64,000 nucleotides of DNA from Triplophysa rosa. Taxonomy: Eukaryota; Chordata; Actinopteri; Cypriniformes; Nemacheilidae. Position numbers and translations under genes: made by a program. The stretch lies in NCBI RefSeq assembly GCF_024868665.1, contig NC_079907.1:21299796-21363795 (forward strand). The letters are read 5' to 3'. This document shows, in pieces, positions 23,477 to 35,540 of the stretch (its first letter is position 1; each line of letters starts with the position of its first letter). The notes beneath the pieces were generated by a model that saw nothing but the letters and a program-made list of their open reading frames with translations, was not told where the DNA came from and made no database searches.

Positions 23477-24858
23477 TTCCCCTTCAGTCGATCTCTCGAC
23501 GTTGTGTTGAGCCGTATCACGACCTCAAGAAGAGCGACACTGACTAGACTAGCGAGTCACAAGTGAGCGCTACCACGAGACGTAATATTCCAGTGGGATC
23601 AGTACTTAGTAGCCTACTGAGAGGCTCGTACCGATGGCCGCACGGACGGTGGAGTTCGTCTCTATTAGCGAGAAGCCACCCGGCACCGTGAGGAACACTG
23701 GGGAAACTCTGCTCTCCTTATCGAAGAGCATGCTACGGAGGACACATCCTGCCACAAGGGAAGGTTACATGTGAAGACACCAACATGGTCTCACCGGTGG
23801 GGAGAACAACATGTGAAAAAATGAGCCAGCCCCAGTAGGGGGGACAGAACCCAGGTGGTGTAACCCACCGGAGGGGAGGTCACAGGTTTGCCGACAGGGG
23901 AACCAAGAGTGAGGAAATCAGGGTAAAAGAGTGAGGAAATCAGGGTAAATCGACCCTGCAGGGGAGTCACTATGTATGGGGCAACAGTCCGAATATAGGG
24001 GTCCACTTGAGCAGGGGTGACTATTACCAGTACTGGACTTGGTTCCAAAATACCACTCTGCCTGGTCTGTTACCACAATTACCAATGCTTAGTGATTGAT
24101 GGAATGCCTGTACTTCGCCCTCCCCTTTTCGAGTCTGCCCGTTATGGGACGGTACACTGCCATCCATCGGGGATGAGCCAGGTGAGCGTGCCGGGGCACG
24201 GATGGTCCGCAAGCCGAAACTGGCGGAGTGACATCCATGGGAATCACCCCACACCGCTCACCGAAGCAGTCGACCTCGGCGAAGCAGCAGTCAAACTCGC
24301 TCGGGAAGCAGAAGGGGATGCGGCTACATTGTGGAGAATGTAGCCAACAGTGACCGCAACACCTTAATCGACGAGCCCTGCCACTGCATGCTGGAACCCC
24401 AACATGCAATACAGGTGTCGTGCCCGTCGGACTCGGGGATGAGTCTGTCATACCCAAGAACACAGCTGCGAGACATGCCCGAAGACAGCACAGACTGTGA
24501 AAGGAAATTTGCTCTTTTAGAAATATCTGCAGCTCGCTGCAGAGACGCCCAGGGGAAGTCCGCTACCGAGGGAGAAATCCACTGCTTCGCGTAGTAGATC
24601 CAGCAGTCTGGAAGGAGAATTCTCGGAGAGAAGAATCGCTTGACATATAGCGTCATACAGGTTCCGAAGAACAAAAGATGAGTGAATGGCTGCCGCCACC
24701 TCCCTTTTATACCCGTATGCACGGGGCGGGGACTGGTGTGCGTGTGCCATTCACCAAGCCCATTTGCGTTTTAAATTCCTCTCGGAGATGATAGGTTCTC
24801 AAGATCAAACCCCAATCTGTCTCTCAACACAACGTCGAGAGACCGACTGAAGGGGAAC
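23477..24858. mobile_element. Unclassified 1.38-kb element with 36-bp terminal inverted repeats
   Basis: Left arm 23477-23512 begins GTTCCCCTTCAGTCGATCTC; the right arm 24823-24858 is its reverse complement with one mismatch. No target duplication was evident. The interior is GC-richer than its surroundings and has a TATA-like CTTTTATACCC on the plus strand (minus GGGTATAAAAGG, about 24707-24717). Frames inside overlap on both strands and match no family I know, so I do not call genes. Confidence 0.55.
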
Positions 24859-25019
24859 TCCATAACATTTAGCGACTTACAGAGAGTTCAGGGAGCAATA
24901 AGCGATATGTCATACAGGAGCAATAATACAATAGGTGCTAATACAAAGTTACTAGTTTCAACAAAAGCCAGAACAATAACTGTTGAGAGAGAGAGATTTT
25001 TTTTTCTTTTTTTTCCTCA

Positions 25020-27790
25020 TTTGTCTGTCAAGTATTCACAGAAGAGATGGGTTTTAAGTAGTTTTTTGAATGTTGTGAGAGATGTGGTTGACCGGACTGA
25101 GTTAGGAAGAATGTTCCACCAAGACGGAGTTATTTACTGCCCTGTTGAGAAGGCAATACAAGACGCCGCTCGTTTGCTGAACGCAGGGTTCTTGATGGGG
25201 TGTAGGAGTGTAGGAGGGTGTGAAATTATGCCGGTGCAGATCCAGTGATAGTCCTGTAGGCAAGCATTAGTGACTTGAATCTGATACGGGCCTCAACCTG
25301 TAGCCAGTGGAGAGAGATGAAAAGTGGAGTCACATGAGCCGTTTTGGGCTGTTGGAAGATGAGGCATGCTGCTGCGTTCTGAACCAGCTGGAGTGGTTTG
25401 ATAGCCTTTGCAGGAAGACCAGCAAGGAGAGCATTGCAGTAGTCCAACCTTGAGATTACCAGGGCCTGGACAAGGAGTTGTGCCGCATGCTCAGTGAGAT
25501 AGGGTCTAAACTTCCTAATGTTGAACAAGGCATATCGGCATGACTGCGTTGTCTTTGCAATGTGATCATTGAAGGACAGCTGTTCATCAAATATGACTCT
25601 GAGGTTCCTGGCTGTTTTGGAAGGAGTGATTGTGGTATTGCCAAGTTGGATGGTGAGATTGTGTTGCACCGTGGGGTGTGCCGGAAACACGAGTAGTTCT
25701 GTCTTGGCAGGGTTCAGCTGGAGGTGATGCTCTTTCATCCAAGCCGAGATGTCTTGTAGGCAGGCTGTAATGCGAGCTGCTACAGTGGTATCGTCTGGGT
25801 GAAACGAGATGTAAATCTGGGTGTCGTCAGCATAACAGTGATACGAGAAGCCGTGTGCCCGTATGATGGGTCCCAAGGATGTCGTGTAGATGGAAAAAAG
25901 CAGCAGTCCAAGCACCGATCCCTGAGGGACCCCAGTGATCATGTGGTGAGCAATGGACAGCGAGCCCTCCATGACACCCTGAAGGATCTGCAGGAGAGGT
26001 AGGATTTGAACCAGCGGAGAGCAGCACCTGAGATTCCTAGAGATGACAGTGTTGCTAGCAGTATCTGGTGATTGACAGTGTCAAACGCTGCAGATAGGTC
26101 TAGCAGAATCAGGACCGAGGATTTAGAATCCGCCTTGGCTAGCCGCAGTGCTTCTGTGACCGATAGCAGTGCAGTCTCAGTGGAGTGGTTTGTTTTGAAG
26201 CCAGACTGCTTGTCATCCAGTAGTTTATTCTGGGATAGGTAGGAAGACACCTGGTTGACAACTGCCCTTTCAAGTGTTATTTGCAATAAATGGGAGGAAA
26301 GAGACAGGTCTGTAACTGTAGGTAGTAGAGGGGTAAAATGTGGGTTTTTTAAGTAGGGGCGTGACCTGGGCCTGTTTGAATGTGGATGGAAAAGTGCCGG
26401 TGAGCAGGTGTTGGTGTTGATGATGTGTGTGAGTGCAGGTGTGAGTGTGCTGGATATGGCCTGAAGGAGATGGGATGGGATTGGGTGAAGGGGACAGGTG
26501 GCTGGAGAGAAGTGGGGCGAAAGAAGAGAGTTCAATGTTTGAAGAGAGGGTAGTGTGTACCGAGGTCTGAGGTGCTGAGAATTTTTTGCTGATGGATGAT
26601 GTTTTCTCAGTGAAAAATAAAGCGAAGTCCTCCGCAGTCAAAGATGAAGTGGGTGGGGGAGGAGGGGGAAAAGAAGAGAGTTAAATGTCTTGAAAAGCTG
26701 CCGAGTGTTAGGTGCATTGCTCACATTGGTGGTATAGAAAGATGTTTTAGCTGTGGTAAGACTAGCAAAAAAATAGGAGAGTAGTTACTGGTAGTCCCTT
26801 AGATCAGCAGGATTCTTGGTCTTTCAGCAGCCCTGAGTGTACTTCGTTGTTCACGGAGGATGTCAGACAGCCACGGGCAGGAGGGGTGGTGCGAGCTGGT
26901 CTGAAGGACAGAGGACAAGGGTTATCTAGACAGGATGTAAGTGTTGAGCGTAAGGTGTCGGTGGCAGTGTCAACATCTAGAGATGCAAAGTTGGAGGGAA
27001 GAGAGGATGTCACTTTAGAAAAGAGGGTGCTAGGGGAGAGAGAGCGAAGGTTCCGTTTAAAATAAACTGGTGGTGGTGTAGGTGTATTGCATGTAGGAAG
27101 GAGCATGTTGAAAGTGATCAAGAAGTGGTCAGAAATGTGAAGAGGTGTGACTTTAATGTTATCTGTGGTGAAGTTATGGGTGTAGATGAGATCAAGCTGG
27201 TTTCCTGATCTGTGAGTACCAGCTGTGGCGACACGTGTGAGGTCGAACGAGGCGGTCAGGGTGTGGAAGTCAGAAGCGTAGGGTTTCTCCAGGTGGATGT
27301 TGAAGTCCCCAAAGACTACAAGTGGGCCGCCATCCTCCGGGAATCATGAGATCAGCACATCTAACTCTTCAATGAAGTTGTGAAGAGGACCTGGGGGGGG
27401 CGGTAAACTACAACAACACTGAGCTGAGTGGGAGAAGTGATATTAACAGCGTGGTATTCAAATTAATAGTTGTTGCATAGAGAAGATAGTGGGGAATATT
27501 TCAAAATATTGTTGATAAGCAAACCTGTGCCTCCTCCTCTTCCAGTTTGGCGGGGAGAGTGAGAGAAGGAGTAGTTTGTAGAGAGAGCAGCAGGTGTGGC
27601 TGAGTCTTCAGGATGTATCCATATCTCAGTAAGACCTAGAATGTGAATGTCAGACTGGCTAGTAAAGCATGGATGAAGTCAGTCTTGTTCACAACTGACT
27701 GACAGTTCCAGAGACCCACAGAGAGAGACAGAGGTGTAGAAGGGGAAGTGTGAATGGGACGCACGTGAGAGTGAGCGCGTTGTTCCTTGC
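25020..27790 (-). mobile_element. LINE (L2/CR1 type), near-complete ORF2 relic, copy C
   Basis: Minus strand, 5' to 3': endonuclease part (VVFGDFNIHLEKPYASDF, ISDHFLITFNML) at about 27330-27100; reverse transcriptase with [35 protein letters not shown] and the YADD box in [16 protein letters not shown] (26120-25780); thumb and C-terminal [13 protein letters not shown] and [19 protein letters not shown] to 25226. Several frame breaks make it inactive. It fills adam11-like intron 4 in antisense to LINE copies' usual bias question: it lies in the same strand as adam11. Confidence 0.85.
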
Positions 27791-27977
27791 GTCTTGGGTG
27801 AGAACAATGTCTTCGGTAGAGTACACCTTAGCACTCAGTCAACAAGTAGATTCAATAAACAAGCGCAAATAATCTTAACTAACAACAGGCAACAGTCTAG
27901 TCAACAGTTAAAACAAGGTAACAGGGTAAATAGCAGACTTACGCACTACTGCAGACTTCTGCTGACTAATCGCTTCT

Positions 27978-28200
27978 CCAAACACAGGGAACTTGACAAA
28001 ACAATGACTGACAACGGCACACTGGAAACTGGGGCTTAAATACACAGAGATAAACGAGAAGACAAGAAACACCTGGGGAAACAATCAACAAGGGCCAATG
28101 AACAAAAAGACTACAAGAACTACAAAATGAAACAGGAAGCAGGAATAACAACAATCAACTTAAAGACCACACAATACAGGGGAAACATTAATGACAGTAA
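27978..28200 (-). mobile_element. LTR fragment of the 21.3-kb family
   Basis: AACACAGGGAACTTGACAAA and the following 200 bases match 21383-21590 with a few changes. Cut off on the left by the 5' end region of LINE copy C. Ends about 80 bp from adam11-like exon 4. Confidence 0.65.
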
Positions 28201-28278
28201 CTCACATTAAATCATGCCAAATAATAGAACCATGTTACATAATGCTAAAACATGTAAGTCTCTTGTATTTCTCCCTAC

Positions 28279-28345
28279 CATACTCTGAAAGGGTCGTCCA
28301 TCCTCATCAAAGTGCCGTTCCACATAAGTAGAAGACAAGAGATCA
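28279..28345 (-). CDS. adam11: adam11-like exon 4 (prodomain)
   Basis: GCTCAG acceptor; the first base completes His, then DLLSSTYVERHFDEDGRPFQ and a donor ATG|GTAGGG, phase 0. The LLSSxYVERHF motif is characteristic of the ADAM11/22/23 group. Only 106 bp from exon 3. Confidence 0.85.
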
Positions 28346-28451
28346 CTGAGCGCACACACACACAAAAATAGATTAATATGTTGCGTACAGTGAATGATGA
28401 TGCATACATTTTTCTTCTAGCACAGACAATTATGTTTGGTTTTGGACGTAC

Positions 28452-28528
28452 TGATTGAGCTCCAGGTCTAAAACAAAAGTCATCCCAAACGCCTTCACCA
28501 GAAATGAGACCTGAGCCAGATGAATGGG
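28452..28528 (-). CDS. adam11: adam11-like exon 3 (prodomain)
   Basis: TTCTCAG acceptor, then PIHLAQVSFLVKAFG...LDLELN, then CA|GTACGT donor, phase 2. HLAQVSF and LDLELN match the ADAM11 prodomain closely. Confidence 0.85.
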
Positions 28529-29307
28529 CTGAGAAAGACAAACAGACACATGGTAAGTTGGTTACATGCTTTATAAAAATGTTTATTTTACGCAGATAAC
28601 TTACAAAAGAGTTGATCAGTAAACATCAGTGGTGTGTGGTCCATATTAGCTGTAAATTATCTACATACCCAGGTCATGTGTGAGACTAAGTTTGGGGACT
28701 TTGTAATTAATATTAAACAGGTCCTATTATGACCTTTTACAAAATCTTGATTTTGTGTTTTGTGTTTACCTGGGGTTAGGGTTTATTCAGGGGTTCTTAT
28801 GTATATTCAGGACCTGCTGCTTCTCGCTCGTGAATGACATGAACGATCAGTCATCTCGTTCATACACAAATGAAAGGACCTACTTGGTACTTGGTAATAC
28901 AAATGGTTGTACTGTAAATATCACGTTTAAATGATAGTTACATTGTAAAAACCTAAATTACCATTTTACAAACACAATGATTTAACTGTGGTTTGTAGTA
29001 AAAAGTTTCCTAATGAAATTTTAGCACTGTTTGTGATAGGCACGTATTTATATAACCATATTCACAGCAAGATTATGACACATTCATGACACTTAAACAT
29101 GCTAACCCATGCAAATAGTTTGTTGTTGTTGCTAATACGGCTGCTGTTTATTTCTTGCTTTTATTAAATATGAGAAATCAGTCACGTCATGTAGTTTTTA
29201 ATCTGCACCTGATTCTGGGATCGCTATCATGCTGTGAAAGACTGACTAAAGCATGAGCCAATAGTCTCTGAATGCGGGATGTTAAAAACACTATCATTGG
29301 TTTGAGC
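28529..29307. other. Gene-free intron stretch
   Basis: Left part of adam11-like intron 2. GATCAGTCATCTCGTTCAT near 28844 matches CAGACATCTCGTTCATGAAC near 30570, so an older repeat may be split by the hAT element at 29308. Confidence 0.35.
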
Positions 29308-30509
29308 TAGAGATGCACCGATTGCAATTTTCTTGGCCGATTCCAGTTTCCGGTTTTATTAAAAATGAAACCCGACGATTCCGATTTTCTATCCACAACC
29401 TATTATCCAAAACCATATTTACTTTTCTTCAATGCACATTTTTTCATAATAAAAAATATTTTCATAAGACAAAGAAATTTTTGAACATTACAATTTCCCC
29501 AAATTTCCCTAAATACAGTTCTCAAAGCTTCATTAAATTACAGAATCTTCTCTCACCTAAACAACTCTGAAATTGAAGAACTCTGTGACTGAAAAGAAGT
29601 AGAAATAATAAATATAACTTAAATAAATATCACTTAATTGACCCGTTTCTCTTTTGTACTTATCTCACAAAAGTCTAAGATTAGAAGCCTATGAATTAAA
29701 TAGTACTTTAACTTTATTCTTGTCTGTTCCTGTTCACGAGACTAACATTGCTTTATTTTCTGAAATGTAAAATAAAGTCTTTATCTTGGGTCTGTAGTAT
29801 TAAAAGAAGTGGGTTGGTTCATTTTAGGGTTGGTTCATTTTAGCTGCAACTAAAAAAAACTTTTTATAAATGAATTCTACTCTAAAGATTTAAATATATC
29901 ATCACATTTCTTGTGCTAGTAAAGAACTGAATCAGATAATCACATATATAGGTTGATTTATTCTTTTTTTATATTTTGGATTTTAACAAAAAAACATGCA
30001 GAAGTCGTGTTGAATGTCATTTTACCTAAGTGAAATTTCCACAGTTTTAACGTAAGACAAGCAATCAGGTTGAATGGAATTTATGTTTGTTTTACACAGA
30101 GTGAACGACTTGAACATGAGTTTAGCATGTGTCCGAGTTTAGCATCACTGTTAGCATACACACCTCAAGTAGACGGAGCAGCAAGAGATGAACTACTGTA
30201 CAGTGCACCTTTTAACTGTACAGTACATGATGCGTGTGCGCGCGTGCAGTCAGCGGACATGAGAGATGCGCGTCAGACAGCAGAGACTCACGGTACGGTG
30301 GACCCACATGCGAGTATAAACGAGCCGTGAAAGACAGGCTGTGCTCACGCACGTTTACATGTTTACTTGCGGCTTTGAGTGTACTGACAGCTGTGGCGTT
30401 ATTGCCTGCGTTGCAGGCAACAGAAGATCAGCTTGGAATCAACAAGACGACGAGATCATGCGAAAACCGGACGATTCCGGTCTCTGGCCGGTCAATCGGT
30501 GCACCTCTA
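29308..30509. mobile_element. Non-autonomous hAT element, 1202 bp, with 8-bp TSD
   Basis: Ends TAGAGATGCACCGATTG and CAATCGGTGCACCTCTA are perfect 17-bp inverted repeats. GTTTGAGC flanks both sides (29300-29307, 30510-30517). No transposase; interior partly AT-rich with a GC-rich patch at 30230-30500. In adam11-like intron 2. Confidence 0.9.
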
Positions 30510-30517
30510 GTTTGAGC

Positions 30518-32788
30518 TACTGAACGAATATGTACCTTCACTGAACAAGTCAGTCATCTGACATAAGAATCAGACATCTCGTTCATGAACGAGGAGCTTC
30601 TGACCGAATGAATTAGAGAAAGCATGTTAATCGCTCAATACAGCACACGAGTCACTCTTGTTCGCAACAACAGAATATGATATATTGTAGCGTAATACAC
30701 ATTATTATTAAAATTACTTATACTACATATAAGACACTAATTTTCGCCACCTACTGGCGTATATATGTAATATATGACAAAAATGGTCACTGAACGAATC
30801 AGTGAATGAGTCTGAACGAATAATTTTGGTGAACAAACTGAAAATAAAATCACTCAAATGAATCAAAATTGCCATCACTAGGGTCCATTAACATAAAAAA
30901 GTGTATTGCATCACTTTCTCCTACTTTCCAAAGTGCTCACCTTTAAAAATGTGAATCACAGGGAAAAGGATCCCACGACCTGCTGTGTCTCGACAAAATA
31001 AACTAAATGTGTTTTCTTTACCATATAAAGGAAAATTGTATAAGGTTTAGGTAATTATCTTGTGCTGCACGCTTGACTATTGACGTTGGTTCAAGTGAGG
31101 ACCAGAAAGGGCTTACAATATCCCATGCTGCACTAAAAACTCTCATGGTGATGGTGTGTTCATTGCACATATGCACGTGTGTTTGCGAGCACCTTTGGAG
31201 ATTATTGCCAGTGAAAGGTTTCCGACCTGGGCATTCTAGTTATTTGATATGCGTGTTCCTGTCCCTGTTTTGAATTACGTTAAATGGAGTCGAGTGGGGG
31301 AAAAATGGAATCGAATACCCCTAACTTCAGCTGAGCTGACTGCTGTCTCAACTATGATTGGTTTTGTTCAGGAGCTAGGTATTGGACTTTCAGACTAAAC
31401 CATTAACCATTTTTGGCGAGGGGGAATCGCAATTATTTAGAAAAACATTGTTTTTGCCAAATTGCATGCTTTTGTGTATTTCATTAAAATATCATGTATA
31501 CAAAAGAGGAGACTTTAGTAAAACGGTTGGATTTAGTGAGGGCCCTGGGCAGTGGGGGCCCCTATAATTGTCACCACCTTTCACCCCACTAGCGACGGCC
31601 CTGCTGCTGGGTACAAAAGATAAGCACTGTGGGTGTGAAATGTGATCAGTTTGCAACACTGGGATAGGCACAAAAAATAAATACGTTCTTTATGAACGTG
31701 GGGACATACAGTACACTCAATATTGTACTGTAGATATATCATTCAACTTGACTGCTGGAAAAACACTCAAGATTTTTTTAACAGTAATCCTACAGGATTT
31801 TGATAAAAATGAACACAAACTTTTAGAAAAAGAACAAAAATATACAATCAGGAAGAATAAAAACATTCTGATAATGAAAACAAGAAACTAAATTGCAAGA
31901 ATGTAACATGGTTTTCAAATAAACAGCATTTTTATTAACAATTAATTGGTTTATTTGCTGCTAGATTTTTCATCGGCACTTGCAGAGTTTCCATTTACGC
32001 TTCTTAAGTTTACGGTCGATATATTATTATTAATGCTGTTTCCCAGGCCTTAGAATATAACATTTTATGACACGTTCATGTGTGTATGTATAATTATTGG
32101 TTTAAGCACTGCCTTTTAAAATGAAGACCTACAGTATATAACAATATAAATATGCAATTCCGACATGTTTATGTTCAGATGCGACAATGAAATTCAAAGC
32201 CATGCAGTAACAGAACACAGGACCATTCTTTATAGTATTGTTGTTTTTGTTATTAATAATCTTGTTATATATGTAGTTCTTTTGGCTTTGATAAAAAAAC
32301 ATTAACACTAACATTAACTATAACTGAGACACATCCATTCATTTCAACTGATCACAAGGCATGCTTTCCCTTTCACTTTCTTCTGCAGCAAGTAACTGAT
32401 GCTGCATTAAAGTATACACTTACAAATATAACCTTTAATGGGCACTTTGCCTCTCTTAAAAGCTTTTAGTGCCAAATCTCTCTCTCTGCTCTATAGTCTG
32501 TTATGGATAAGGTTTCCATGGTATATGTCCACAGAGTTCCAATGTCGAAATAACTTAGGTTTTTATCAATGCTGTAAGTACATTTTTATATGGTGGATCA
32601 AATCATTCAACTTAGCACAGAGAAGGACCAGTAAACTGCTACTACTGCTCCCCAAAATAGATTTAATGATATACTACAACGTGTTTTAACCAAATTATTT
32701 AACTATCACTCTATAAAAACAGTCATTAATAGTTTCCAATAATCAATTGAAATAGGTAATATGTATAATATATGGGAAATGGGTTTAC
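30518..32788. other. Gene-free intron stretch with repeat debris
   Basis: 30530-30885 is rich in GAACGA/GAATGA repeats ending CATCACTAGGG, the end of a common short element. GGGGCCCCTATAATTGTCACC near 31555 is another repeat end. No coding evidence. Confidence 0.35.
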
Positions 32789-33090
32789 AACAACGTTTAT
32801 GAGTTTATGCTGTGATAATCGCATACTTTCAAGAAACCAGCATTTAGTTGATTGTGATGAATTCTCATTGTAACCCATGTAAACATGGCAGCTCACTTCT
32901 TCTATCAGAAAGCTTTGTATTGCTTCCAGATGGAAAGTTTAAGAACGCAACACACTTGTCTCCCGGACATCCTGTAGAATTCAACCAATCAGAGGATAAC
33001 TTTAAATCTGCTGAAGTGTTTCCAGTTAAGTGTGATAAGATGTTCAGGCAACGGTCCGTGGGGAGACATCTGAGGCTAAGACTATTGGTA
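32789..33090 (+). repeat. Unclassified interspersed repeat, copy 2
   Basis: Same family as 22326-22625: AACCCATGTAAACATGGCAG, AACCAATCAGAGGATAACTT and CTGCTGAAGTGTTTCCAG align at corresponding positions. Confidence 0.75.
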
Positions 33091-33806
33091 GTTTTGAAAA
33101 TACATTCTGCGCTATGAATTAAATGGGCCAGTACAATGCAAATGTCAACCTTACCATGAAAAAAATACGTTTTTACTATACTGATAGCAAAGATGTCAAC
33201 ATTTTGTGGTTCAAATACCCATGTGAGGTCTCAAAGTTTTTTTGTGAATGATTTTACATTTTCAGGATTGTTACATCCATAATGGTAGATATTCCTGATG
33301 AATGAGCACATGAAAATTTATTTGAGTCATCCCTTCTCCATTTGTTGGGCATTATTGCTTCTGGTTCATGCATTTTAATTCACAGAAATCCTACAAAGCA
33401 TGTCAACAAGGGTGTCAACAATGTTGGTAACAAATACATTCTCTGAGCATGTATATGTCACTCAAATCCATAATGCTGTGTGTTAAACTAATAAAAAGAA
33501 TGGACATTTGAATTTTGCAAGACTGGGTGGGCCAATAGACACACTCCTATATAATGAATGCTAGTTGGAGAGTTAATGAGACATTCTCGTTCTAAAGAGC
33601 ATTTCAAATGTGTTTATCTACTAAAGTTTCATTGGTCCACTTTTAGGGATACCCTAGTAAAGATATGACCATAAAGCTAACAGAGTATATACCGTTTTTG
33701 TTAAATGTTATAGGAATAACATGCACTAACAATCATGAACAAAAAGAGCAGGACAATGTAATAAAGTAAACATTTTGATTTCAAATTTAAATAGAGAGTG
33801 ACTCAC
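33091..33806. other. Gene-free intron stretch
   Basis: Right part of adam11-like intron 2, AT-rich, nothing supported. Confidence 0.3.
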
Positions 33807-33970
33807 ATGAGCTCCATCAGCATCAGTCTTCGCAAGTGTACGCAGGTGATGGTGCGGCAGCTCTTCATCCGCGTCAGTCCGTTGCAACAGACGCTGAGGC
33901 TGCGTGCGCTCCTCCGCACACGTATTCTGCTCACGTCCCTGCTCTAATCGGTCCCAACTAATGCTGTTGC
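33807..33970 (-). CDS. adam11: adam11-like exon 2 (variable N-terminal region)
   Basis: Acceptor CTTAG before GCAACAGC restores the phase of exon 1 (G+GC = Gly); 54 full codons run NSISWDRLEQG...KTDADGAH to donor CAT|GTGAGT, phase 0. Charged and polar, rich in Glu, Gln and His, as expected for the poorly conserved segment before the ADAM prodomain core. Least conserved of the eight exons, so its assignment depends on phase fit and position. Confidence 0.65.
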
Positions 33971-34245
33971 CTAAGCCTTAGAATACAAACAAAATTAAAT
34001 GACACATTCATGTGTGTGTGTATAATTACTGATTGAAGCACTGCCTTTCGAAATGAAGACAATTCCAACACGTTTATACTTGATGTGGTCAGGTGCGACA
34101 ATGAAATTGAAAGCCATGCAGTGACAGAACACGGGGCCATCCTTTACGATTCTTTGCACCTGTTGGCGCATATGATACCTATCATAACACATCAAACTGA
34201 TACATATACATATCATGAACCTCAATCGCGACACCTGTCACTCAC

Positions 34246-34306
34246 CTGTCAAGACGAGTCGCGCAGTGACCGTAGCCCACAGGATGAGACCATGCGTTGC
34301 CAACAT
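34246..34306 (-). CDS. adam11: adam11-like exon 1 (start codon and signal peptide)
   Basis: ATG at 34306-34304 opens MLATHGLILWATVTARLVLT, a hydrophobic stretch suited to a signal peptide. The exon ends ACAG followed by a strong donor GTGAGT, phase 1. The start was chosen because it is the only ATG in frame next to a hydrophobic stretch that joins exon 2 in phase. The upstream 5'UTR and promoter were not identified. Confidence 0.7.
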
Positions 34307-34866
34307 AATCACACACTCCTGCTGAATTAACCGTAGCGAAAAAACGCGACATTTACCGCTTCAGCCCTTTCTCGACGATGCTAAACTCTAAAGGAGGCCG
34401 TTAACGTGGATACATTTGCAGTAATCCGCATCCGTAGGATGTAAAACGACACTGATGTGTACAATTTTAGAAACGCTGCGCGACAGTGAGGTTTTCTCGT
34501 GTTTCGTTGGGCAGAGATTGCGGGTGAAATTCGTTTTGGTACTGATACGTTCGTTCTGCCGGAGTCCGACCCGCACCTCCCACTTACTCCCCTCTACTCC
34601 CTTACTGCACTCACATGCCAGATTATTCAATACTCCCCATTCTGTACTCTTACACATGAAGCGTTTTCATTATATTTCGTATTAATAAAGATAAAGATAT
34701 TATGATTATCAAAATATTACATCAGTATTCCAAGCTACAACGTATGTCACCTCATACAATGCAATGCTATGCAATTTGATCAATAATTAATAAATAAACT
34801 AAACAACCCTTATATTTTTAGGATATACACGTGACGTCACTTCAAGTTGAAGCGAATCGCGCCCAC
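34307..34866. other. Upstream region of adam11-like gene
   Basis: Should contain the 5'UTR and promoter on the minus strand. Moderately GC-rich to about 34620, without a clear TATA box. No other gene seen. Confidence 0.35.
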
Positions 34867-35275
34867 TAGTATAAAGTCAAGTCAACTTTATTTATATAGC
34901 GCTTTTGACAATTTTCATTGTTACAAAGCAGCTGTACATAAAACATATTGACTATAAGCAAAACATTTAAAGCACACATTTAAGATAAGGGAGAGAGAAA
35001 CACAGTTCAAATATTAAACAGACTATAAATTCCTATATGTAATATTAATTAAGTAAAACTTTAAAATAAATAAATGAAGCAGCCCCCCGGCCAGGAAAAT
35101 ATTGCAAAACATTATGCAAACGTTGGCGAGGAACCCAAAACTCTAATGGAGAAAAAAAAACTCAGGAGAACCCAGGCCCAACCAGGGGATTCCAGTTCCC
35201 CTCGGCAAAAGCTGCTGCCTCTGCACAAGCTCGACAGAGCTTGCACAACAAGGCTAAATAAAAATAAATAAACTC
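34867..35275 (+). repeat. Common teleost interspersed repeat (ATATAGCGC type)
   Basis: Opens AAGTCAAGTCAACTTTATTT followed by ATATAGCGCTTTT and later GTTGGCGAGGAACCCAAA. I recognise this as a repeat abundant in fish genomes; class not certain. Confidence 0.6.
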
Positions 35276-35329
35276 AGTAGTAAATTAAATTATAGGTTTA
35301 AGATTATCATTAATAATCTAGTAGCAGTT

Positions 35330-35540
35330 GAAATTTTGAAAAAAATTTGTAGTGAAGACGTGTCAAGTCGCCGCGTCCTTCTTTATCCAGCTCTATCATC
35401 TCAGCTCTTGTCAGGTCGCCGCTTCCCATTCTCCGCTCTACCATCAGGTCTGGCCATGAACTGCATCCTGCTCGCTGTGGTAACCTTGGAACAATGAGAC
35501 AAGACTGGCTGAGAGTAGAGTACTGTTCTGAACTCTTTGA
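35330..35540 (-). repeat. Inverted relative of the 18.7-kb repetitive-ORF 3' part
   Basis: Reverse complement aligns with 18699-18885: AGTACTCTACTCTCAGC, AGGATGCAGT, GACCTGACAAGAGCTGAGAT. Diverged by scattered changes. Confidence 0.7.

Larger units (their letters stand above)
4594..34306 (-). other. adam11: adam11-like gene, 5' part (exons 1-8, partial gene)
   Basis: Gene-level entry joining eight exons. The joined reading frame is 675 bp = 225 codons with no stop, and every intron is GT-AG with matching phases (1,0,2,0,2,0,1,0). The product is a signal peptide (about residues 1-20), a short variable region, then an ADAM prodomain with [35 protein letters not shown] and DGNVSYIIEP, ending in a furin-type site RRAKR at 220-224. 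ADAM11, 22 and 23 are catalytically inactive, membrane-anchored neuronal proteins that bind LGI proteins; the HLAQVSF and YVERHF wording fits ADAM11 best. ADAM22/23 remain possible. The protease-like, disintegrin, Cys-rich, EGF and membrane parts would lie left of the window. Introns 1 and 3 are 275 and 106 bp, while introns 2, 4 and 5 are 5.3, 13.5 and 6.2 kb and full of transposons. Confidence 0.8.

Noticed and set aside
24017..24750. Several overlapping frames of 76-132 aa on both strands
   Set aside because: All lie inside the TIR element at 23477-24858, overlap each other, and show no protein family features.
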